From: Chitinophagales bacterium
Lineage (GTDB): Bacteria; Bacteroidota; Bacteroidia; Chitinophagales; UBA2359
Length of the DNA: 9,395 bases
Direction of reading: 5' to 3'
Assembly (NCBI GenBank): GCA_020631035.1
Contig: JAHDIA010000201.1
Location: forward strand, 1 to 9,395
Shown here: piece after piece, positions 1-9,200 of the stretch
Numbering within the stretch: the stretch's first letter is position 1
How the letters are laid out: every line of letters begins with the position of its first letter
The notes under the pieces: generated by a model
Told to the model about the DNA's origin: nothing
Databases searched by the model: none
What the model saw: only the letters and a program-made list of their open reading frames with translations
Position numbers and translations under genes: made by a program

Positions 1-213
1 GACTGGACCACAAATGACTATTTCTAGGTAATCTGTGTATTCAGCAGGGAACGCTTGGTAATGTATACAATTGTCTTCTATTTCTACTGAACAAGATGGG
101 AAGCTAGAGGTAGCCGAACTTACACTTGAGTTGGGATAACCAAAGACTTCTTCTGGACAGATAATCAATTCCTCACTAGGTGCAATACAGATGTCATAAT
201 TGGTCGTATTGTC
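1..213 (-). other. Start of a further Cys-containing beta domain, cut by the window (residues 3061-3131)
   Basis: YDICIAPSEELIICPEEVFG, a Ser-rich turn (SSVSSATSSFPSC), EDNCIHYQAFP, then the strand YLEIVICGPV, where the window stops. The spaced Cys and the closing hydrophobic strand with IC look like the disulfide-bridged Ig-like modules common in Bacteroidota surface proteins. I cannot name the family. The gene continues beyond position 1. Confidence 0.45.
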
Positions 214-3200
214 ACAAATTCCTTGGTAGTCGATTTCTACTCCAACACAAGCCGCTTCACAAGCATTGTTGTAAGTGTTGCCATCTATTCCACAAACTGG
301 TTCGTAGTACGTTGGGCAAACACAATCAATGATGCACTCACCAAGGTAGTTGACTGTTACACCAGCACATTGTGCTTCACAGCTATTGTTATAGGTATTG
401 CCATCGGCTCCACAAACGGGTTCATATACATCTGGGCAGAGACAGTCAGTTGGACCATCGCAAGTCCACAACAAAGTAGCTTCCATATTGGCTAAGCTGT
501 AAGTATTGAAACAGCTAAAGGCTGCTGTACTTGTACAGTATAGTTGACCTGTTTCAAAATAAAGTGTTGCTTCAAAATCACAGTCACTACCAGGCTCAAT
601 GTAAACGAAGGTATAGCTACCAGCAGAGTAAGCAGTTACTGTTGTACCACCACAGCAGTTGTTGATGTCTACAATGTCCTCCAACCAAGGATAATCTTCA
701 AATGGATTGAAAGGTGGGATTGTTTCATCACAGGTTTCGATACAAACTTCTAAGCTTGGGTGAATGGCAGCGTTAAAGTCAACTCCATTGGAAATTGTTC
801 CACAACCACTGATGCTTGTACATATACCATTCACAATTCCATAGCCCAATAAAGCCTCACAATCTCCAAAATCTTGTAGTTCTAAACTAGCACAAGGAGA
901 GAGAGGAACTGGTGGTTCTCCACATTCACCAAGCGTGTAATCTGTAACACCATCACATTCGGCTTCACATGCATTGCTGTAAGTGATGCCATTGGCACAA
1001 ACAGGTTCGTATACATCGTCACATATACAAGCTGGTGGAAGGACAGGCTCGGAATATACTTCTTCACAACAAGTAGCGATTGGATCATTGTTGCAATCGT
1101 AAATGGTCAAACAAACATTGTAAGGTTCGGTTACGGGTTCTGCATTTTGTAGATAAGGCAAAGTGACATTGCAAGGATTGGGGCCTGTTGCTGTTGTTCC
1201 GTTTCCGAAATCCCATTCCCATCCACAGATGCCGTCTATGTATGTATTGTCATAAAAACAATAAATATTGGCTCCAAAGATTAGAGTTCCGTTGTCTGTT
1301 TCAGTGCTTTCTGTTATTTCGTAGGTGAACAATGGACCTAGATCGCAGATGTTGCTACAAGAACCTGGGGTAAAGTCTGTGACGCCGTCGCAGAGGGCAA
1401 AACATTCGTTGCTATAAGTGATGCCATTGCTACCACAAACGGGAGCGTATATAGCAGGACAAATACAAACATCACATTCGCCTTGTGAAGCAATTACTAC
1501 TCCCGCACACTCCGCTTCGCAAACATTTCCGTAAGTGTTGCCATCAGTTCCACAGACGGGAGCGTATATGGCAGGGCATTCACAAGGAGGTTGTACAGTA
1601 CCACAAGATTCTATACAGATTTCGTAAGTCTCGTAATTGTTGGCATTTCCATCACATCCACCATAAGTAAACTCCAAACAGTCTCCTTGAGTGGTGTCGT
1701 AGTACCATCTTGGAATGGCTGCTTCACAAGGGCCTGGATCAGGTGGAAGATTACAAACATCACACACGCCTTCAGAAGCAATAGGGATTCCTGCACATTC
1801 TGCTTCACAGGCATTGCCATACGTTAAGCCATCTATACCACAAACAGGTTCATAAACAGCAGGACAAGCACAGCCACCACATTCGCCAGGAGAGGCAATG
1901 GCAACTCCTGCACATTCCGCTTCACAAGCATTGGTGTAGGTAATACCATTGATGCCACAAACAGGATCTAATACGTCCTCACAAGTACAATCGGGTACAA
2001 AGATGAGATTGTCTTCTGTCGCATATTCTTCTGGATTGAATCCTTGGTTGCCACATTGTTCGTCGGCTATGGTAAAGCCACCATTGTAACAAACAATTTG
2101 GCCATCACAAGTATATAAGATACTGGCAGCATCGGCTGCAACACAAATATCTTTGACTTGTACATAAATATAATCTACCCCATCAATTTGGAAAGCATAG
2201 ATACCTTGAGTACAATCGTCTACCAAGTGGAAAGTCAAGAAGTCAAAATCTGCTACATCATTGGAGCCACAAACGAGATTGTTTCCACCTCCGCAAGAGG
2301 CTATACATACTTCGTAGGTTTCGTAATTGTTGGAGTTTCCACCACAACCGCCATAAATAAATTCAAAGCAATCCTCTTGACTGGCATCATAGTACCATCT
2401 TGGGAAAATGCCATCACAGTCTCCAACTTCGGGTGGAAGATTACAAGTGCCACATTCTTCTAAAGGAAGAACACCAACACCCGCACATTCCGCTTCACAT
2501 TCATTGTTGTATACGACACCATCAGTTCCGCAAACAGGAGCATAGATGGCTGGACAAATACACTCAACCTCACAAGGGCCATAATTGACTACTTGCACTC
2601 CTGCACAATTGGCTTCACATTCGTTGTTATAGACGATGCCATCTTCCCCACATACAGCGATGCTGATCTCTGGACAATCACAAGGATCTTTTTCCCAAAT
2701 GAGATTGTCAGGATTGATGTAGTTTTCAATGATGGGTTCGCATTGGAATTCAGGTGGTGTAAAGCCGCCAGCACTACAAATGTTTTCGCCAGAACAAGAA
2801 AGCAAAATACTTCCTGCATCTACAGCCGCACATTCTGGAGCTACTTGTACAAAAATGACTTGTTCGCCATTGTAGGTAAAACTATAAGCCGCTTGATAAC
2901 AACTACCTGCTACCAATTGGTTGAGCCAAGGTAGTTCTTCTATTGGGTTCTCTACTCCACAAATTAAGCCATCGTAATCACAAGAGCCATTATCGCATTG
3001 GGCATTAGGGTTATAATTGAGCGCAATTGGGTCAGTACATCCTTCGGCATCTCCGCAGTTGCAACCAACTGGAGCATATTCACATCCTCCATCGTCTACA
3101 TTGCTGTCAGGATTGTAGTTGCAGGCAATGGGATCTACACAACCTGGACTGCTATTGACTTCACAAGCCCCATCTGTAAAAGAAGTTACCCCAGCAGAGT

Positions 3201-6200
3201 AAGCATCACAAGGACTAGCATAGGTTTCGCCATCACAACCACAAACTGGAGGGACATCTGTTGGACAAGCGACGTCTATCAGATAGAATTGCTGCGTCAA
3301 GACTTCGTCTACACAGTCGGCTTCGGCTGCACAGATGATATTGGCAATCGCAATGAACTCACCTGTTTCGGGGCACTGGAAAGGATTTTGTTCTGGATAG
3401 TAAGCGGTGTATTTAAGGATTTGTCCAGCTGTAAACTCCAAGGAAGTAGGACCAACATACACATAATTATCAAAGAACAATTCTTTGATGGCTATTCCAG
3501 TGTAGCACTCATTGTCTATTGCTTCAACTACACCTATATTGGTATAGTTACAATTGTCATTACAATCCCAAACTGTTCCCAATAAGCTAGCGTTCTCAAA
3601 TAAATCTGGATATAAGTCAAAACAAGTACCACCCGTAAATCCGCCATCTATACAGATGAGATTGCCATCTATATCATAAACATATGTTTCAACATCCTCA
3701 CAGATGCTATTCTCACTTGGTCCAATGGTGATAAAGCCTTCATCATTGTAACAAAGGTATTCGACTTCATAATCGCAGTCACACAAACTACTTGTGATAG
3801 GACTTGCACCAATGTATATATCATTGAACAAACCATTTATCCAAGGAAGTTGAGTGAATGGATTTGTTAGTTCGCAAGAGCTAGGTTCTGTTGGGCCAAA
3901 ACAGTATTCTAGGTTTGTTATATTTTGGATAAATTCCAATTCATCAAAGATACCAGGATGGGTTTCGTCACAGTCTCCTCCCAATAAACCACCATTGAAG
4001 CAGATGACATCTCCATTGGCATCATAGATGCTTGTAGGAACATCCAAACACTGGAATATTTGAAGGCTTCCATCATCTTGGACAATTTCGTGTGGTGTTG
4101 GACTGAACACAAATACATCTTGACCTTGGTAACAGTGTTGGTTAACTGTTAAGCAACATAGATCGCTTAATCCATCAACATACTGTGAAATCCAAGGAAG
4201 TTCGTTGAGTGGGTCTTCAAAGCTATTACAAGTATTTATTGGACACTCGCCAGTACTTACCACTTCTACTCCAGCACATTCTGCGGCACAGCTAGACTCA
4301 TACGTATTTCCATCACTTCCACAAACAGCAACATTGTTGATGGCACTGTAAACATTGCCTATCAAAGTGGCATTGTCACCAAAATCACTACAGTTAGAAT
4401 TGATGGGTGGGAAACCTCCATAAGTACAAACAACGTCACCACCACAGTTGTAAACAGTGATGACTTGATCGGGTGCGCCATAAACGGCAATAACCGTTTG
4501 ACCTTCGTATTCAAATGCATTCGCACCAACTACAAATGGACCAGAATCATTGGAAATTAAAGCAAGGAACCAACTTGGAGGGCTCAATAAATCAAACCCA
4601 CAAGCATCACAAGCACATTCACTTTGAGGGGGACCACATTGAGGATCCTCAATAGGAATGATGTAGTCATTGCCACAACCAGTCTCAGCATCTATTGGAT
4701 AAACATCGTAGAAGTCTTGTCCTGTTGCAAAGGTGATAAATGCCTCTACATTTTCAGTGGCAATTATTTCTTCTCCATTGATATTTGTACCAATGATATA
4801 AGTACCACTTCCACCAGTTACAGTTACCCCAACACTAAATGCACTTTCACCTTCACAGAAAGGTGGGGTGGTGATGTTGTATTCTGGGGCACCTAAATAA
4901 TTAATGGCAAAGCATTCAGTCAAATCGAAACAACCTCCGCCATTGAGTAGTTCTTCCATAGTGCTTGCCGATAAATTAGGTGGATTGTTGGTGTTATACA
5001 TCATTCCATAGTAGCAAGCATCAATTTGGAAAGCTATGTTTTCGGGTAAGAATTCTATTCCTCCATCGGTTTCAGCAATGTAGATGTATTCATAGTCGAT
5101 TGGTAGAGCATATGAACTTTCTAAAGAGATTACTCCAAATCCACATAGTGAAGGATCAGAGATAATGGTTCCAGCATTGGCTTCACAAGGACTCGTTGTA
5201 TCATTACATTCCCATAGTGTAATTGAAGGTAAGTCAGCCAAGCCATATTCTACAAAACAATTGACACCCAATTCGCCACCACTGCCTGCACAAATTTGAT
5301 TGCCTTGACAGTCGTATAACACATCTTCCAAATCAATAGGGCAGGTATTGAAATCTGGATTGCTTGTTGGAGCAATTAAAATGTAGTATTCGCTTCCATT
5401 GAGGTATTGAGTAATGGTATTGGTAAAGCAACAATCCGCATTGTCAATAATACCTGACAACCAAGCACTTTCAAGTGGAGTGTCTATTGCAGCGCAGGGG
5501 TTAGGTGGGGTGTCGCATTCACCCGCTGTCCAAGCAGTTACACCAGCAGCCTCTGCCAAGCAACTATTGGGATAGTTTTGATTGTTGCAACCACAAACAG
5601 GTTCATAAATAGCAGGGCAAGTGACAAATGGTTCGGTGATTAAATCAGCATTTACACATTCTCCATCTACTACATTTAAAGCGATACTCTGCACAAAACA
5701 CAATACATCCTCTGTTACATCATAACAATTGTTGGGTATGCTACTGCTATAAGAATAACAAACCTCATAGGTTAAAAAGTCGCTTCCTACAAAATCCACA
5801 AATGGAGTATAAGCAATCATTGTATCTGTAATGGTAAGATCACCAGAAGTCGGTTGGTCCAATATGTTTATGCCAACAAAATCCTCTGCATATTGATACA
5901 ATGGATTTAAGCAAGAAGGGGGTAAATCTGCGGGAGCAGAAAAACTAAAAGAGGTATTCTGATTCAAAGAGTATTCGGGTAATATTTGTGGTATTTGACA
6001 AGGGAAAAAGTTGGGGCATTCTACAGGAGCTTCATACTCAAATATGACAACAGCATTGGAGGCTGAGTCCAACAATCCCTCTAGACAATCTGGCGGAAAT
6101 GGAGTAAATCCAATACTACAAGAAAGATTGCCTTCACAATCGTAATATCTGACAGGCAAATCGGTTGGACAAGGTATGTCACCACTGGTAGCACCACCAG

Positions 6201-9200
6201 GAGCCAAGATAAAGTAAGGCTCACCATTGTAGGAGAATTGTAGTATTGTATTTAAGAAACATCCATCTGCTTCAGCAACTGCCTCTTGCATCCAAGGCAA
6301 TGACAATGGATCATCAATGTTTTCACAATTACTGGTCTGCCCACAAGCACCAGTTGTCCACTCTAAGACACCTGCTGCATCAGCCACACAGGCATTGTAG
6401 TAAGTTTCTCCATCGCAACCACAAACGGCTTCTTCGGGGAGTTCTGAGCAAGGATAAGCATTGTTTTCTATAGAGTCAGTAGTAGCACATACGCCATCCA
6501 ATACTCTAACCTCTACGACTGTTTCAATGCAATACAAATTGCTTGTGATTTCAGGAAAACATTGAGTTGCCAATGGTGTACTATATGTAAAACAAGACTC
6601 GTAGCTATAAGAATCAAAACCCACAAAACCATCATTTGGATCATATACAATGATAGAGTCTCCTTGCATTTGTAGGGTGCCATTTTCAGGAAGATTGGCG
6701 GTGTAAGCAACGACAAACTCATTGATAAGGTAGGAGTGTACATCATAACAACCAATGTCTTGAACCACTTCTGTATACAAAAAACCATCTGTATTGACAC
6801 TGGTATTTCCATACCAAGGGAAAGGAAACTCAGGGATGGCAATGGCACAAATTGCAAAATTGCAATCTTGAATCCAAATCATTTGATCATTAGGGGTAGA
6901 AGCATCTAACAATGTCTGTGAACAATCATCTGTTGGATCTTCATTGTAATTGTTGCAGACAAGATTACCTGCACAGTCATAAATATACATCGGAGCATCT
7001 AAGATACATTCTAGGTGTATTCTAAAGTAACTATCTCCCTCAAACTCAAATTGATAAATGGCATTTAAGGCACCAGAACAGTTAGCTGATACAGAAGCAC
7101 TATCAATCAAAGCAGCCAACCAAGGCAAGCTCAAAGGATCATTACTACACGTTGTTTGCAAACATTCCCCCTCTGTCCATTCTGCCACACCTGCAGCTTC
7201 TGCCACACATTCGTTAAAGTAAGTCACTCCATTACAACCACATACAGAAGCTTCTTCTGTATCAAAACAATGAAAAGGATTGGTAATGGCATTGGCATTC
7301 GCACAAGTGCCATCCAATACTTGAATCCTAATTGTACGTTCTCTACAAATCACTCCGTCCACAATCTCATCAGCAAAACAGTTAAGACCAACTAGAGTAG
7401 GGGTAAAACAAGCTTCATAGACATAAGCATCAGCACCTACAAAATCAGTATTGGGCGTATAAATAATCTGATCACCAACAATGTCTATGTTGCCAGAGCT
7501 AGGACTTTCGAGTATGTTGATACTGGCTACATCCCCAAGACCATAAAACAAAGGTGGAGGACAAGGACCCAAAACACTTGAAGGAGAAATGGTTCTGGTA
7601 TGGCTAGAATCATTGTTGATGCTGATACCCTCATACCAGGGGAAGGGATAAAAAATTGGATCAAAGAAACATTGTGGGAAATCACAATTGTAAGACCAAA
7701 TATATTCACTAGTATAAGAAGCATCTATAAAACCTTCTGGACAAGCGTCATTATTGGTTGAGGTACATATTTGATTGCCCTCACAGTCAAATAAAATCCC
7801 ATTTTCTCCCAAAACACAGGGTAAATCTACTTGAAAGTAAGTAGCTCCTTCAAAGTCAAACATACGAATGGTGCCATAACAATCGGGAAAATCTGTGTTA
7901 TTTATCAAATCTTGTATCCAAGGCAATGCCAATGGATCATCACTACAATCTGTAACAGTAGAATCGTTACACTCACTTACTTCAAAAACCCAAACCTGTG
8001 CTCCACCATAGCCATCAATAAAATCACTAATGATGGTTTTAACTGTATCTGTTCCCACAAATCCAGGATTAGGGATATATGTCAAAGATGCTCCAATACC
8101 TCCAAAGGGACTAGGAATAGGCTCTATTTCACTTGTTCCATTTTGAGCAGCCTGGTATAGACTCACACCTTCTTCATCTCCAAACTCGACCCAATCGAAT
8201 TGGAAAATAGAATCATTACAAAGTGCAATGGTTTCACCAGTTGAACAATCCAAAGGAACAACATATTCCTCACTTGTACTACAACCAACACTATCTGTAA
8301 CAGTTACAGTATAAGTACCTGGACCCAAACCAGTCACTTCAGTTCCACTAACAAGTCCTCCAAAAATTGAGAAAATATTCCAAGTAATCGACAAAGGCTC
8401 AACTCCATACACATCACCCAAAACAATGCTACCACCATCACTACAAGTAGCAGGGGTAATCTCTGTTCCAAAATTGGATACAAAAGGTGGTTCATTCAAT
8501 ACATCTACAAAAAAGGTTTCAATGGTTGAACAGCCATTGGCATCGGTTACAATTGCATAATAATTGTAAGAGTAATCGGGAGGTGTACCAATGATAATGG
8601 CACCTGTATAAGTCCCTTGTAATTCACTTACAAAATTGACATCCTCAGCAATCAATTCTCCTAAAATATTGTACCACTCAATGTTAAAAGGACCATCACC
8701 CATCACATCATCCAATACAATTCCGCCATTGGGAGTACCCAAACATGTTTGATCACTCACAGTCACACTGACACTAGGACCAGAAGCATCACTCAAAAAG
8801 AAACACCTTCTAACAGTTCGATCACCAAATAAATCAAAACCATCAGAGATAAATTGAGCAGTCAAACAATACACACCAGCTCCAACATTGGTCAAATCTT
8901 CATCTGTACTGATTACTACTGAATCATTTTGTGTCCACTCAAAAACAGTTGTGTCATTTATGAGTGTGGCATTGGGATTGTTAGGTTCAATCCTAATATC
9001 AATGGCTCCATCACTTTGACCACAGCTAGGCTGGTTTATGTTTTCTTCTACTATCGAAATAGCAGGAGCATAAGCAGGCTGTATCCATTTTAACTCAGCC
9101 ACACTAAAGCCCATTTTGTCCGCCCAAGCAGGTAATTCCTCATAAGGCATATTTTCGATAAAAGCGTAATTGTTATCAGTGGCAATAAAATGTGCCAAAT

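Noticed and set aside
730..894. Third Kunitz domain
   Set aside because: Six cysteines in a similar order, but intervals differ from the Kunitz pattern and RWYY/YGGC are absent.
1603..2445. Trypsin-inhibitor function for the Kunitz domains
   Set aside because: P1 is Asp or Glu instead of Lys/Arg, so the classical specificity cannot be assumed from the fold.
214..2676. Regularly recurring short DNA similarity that could suggest a CRISPR array or DNA repeat
   Set aside because: The recurrence comes from Kazal codons (C-E-A-x-C-A-G-V and similar). Copies are imperfect, differ in spacing, and stay in frame within the coding sequence.
2593..2934. Plus-strand open frame of 113 codons
   Set aside because: Antisense shadow of LPW module 8 and Kazal-like domain 6; no domain pattern of its own.
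2998..3585. Plus-strand open frame of 195 codons, the longest ATG-to-stop frame in the window
   Set aside because: It lies wholly antisense to the minus-strand gene, over LPW module 7, the beta domain, Kazal-like domain 5 and the GC-x-D repeats. Its product shows no recognisable domain and is explained by codon bias of the real frame.
6513..6857. Minus-strand open frame of 114 codons
   Set aside because: It is out of frame with the giant gene and overlaps the cadherin-like part of supermodule 2, whose in-frame translation has clear motifs.
7831..8160. Plus-strand open frame of 109 codons
   Set aside because: Antisense to the cadherin-like module and LPW module 1; no supporting motif.
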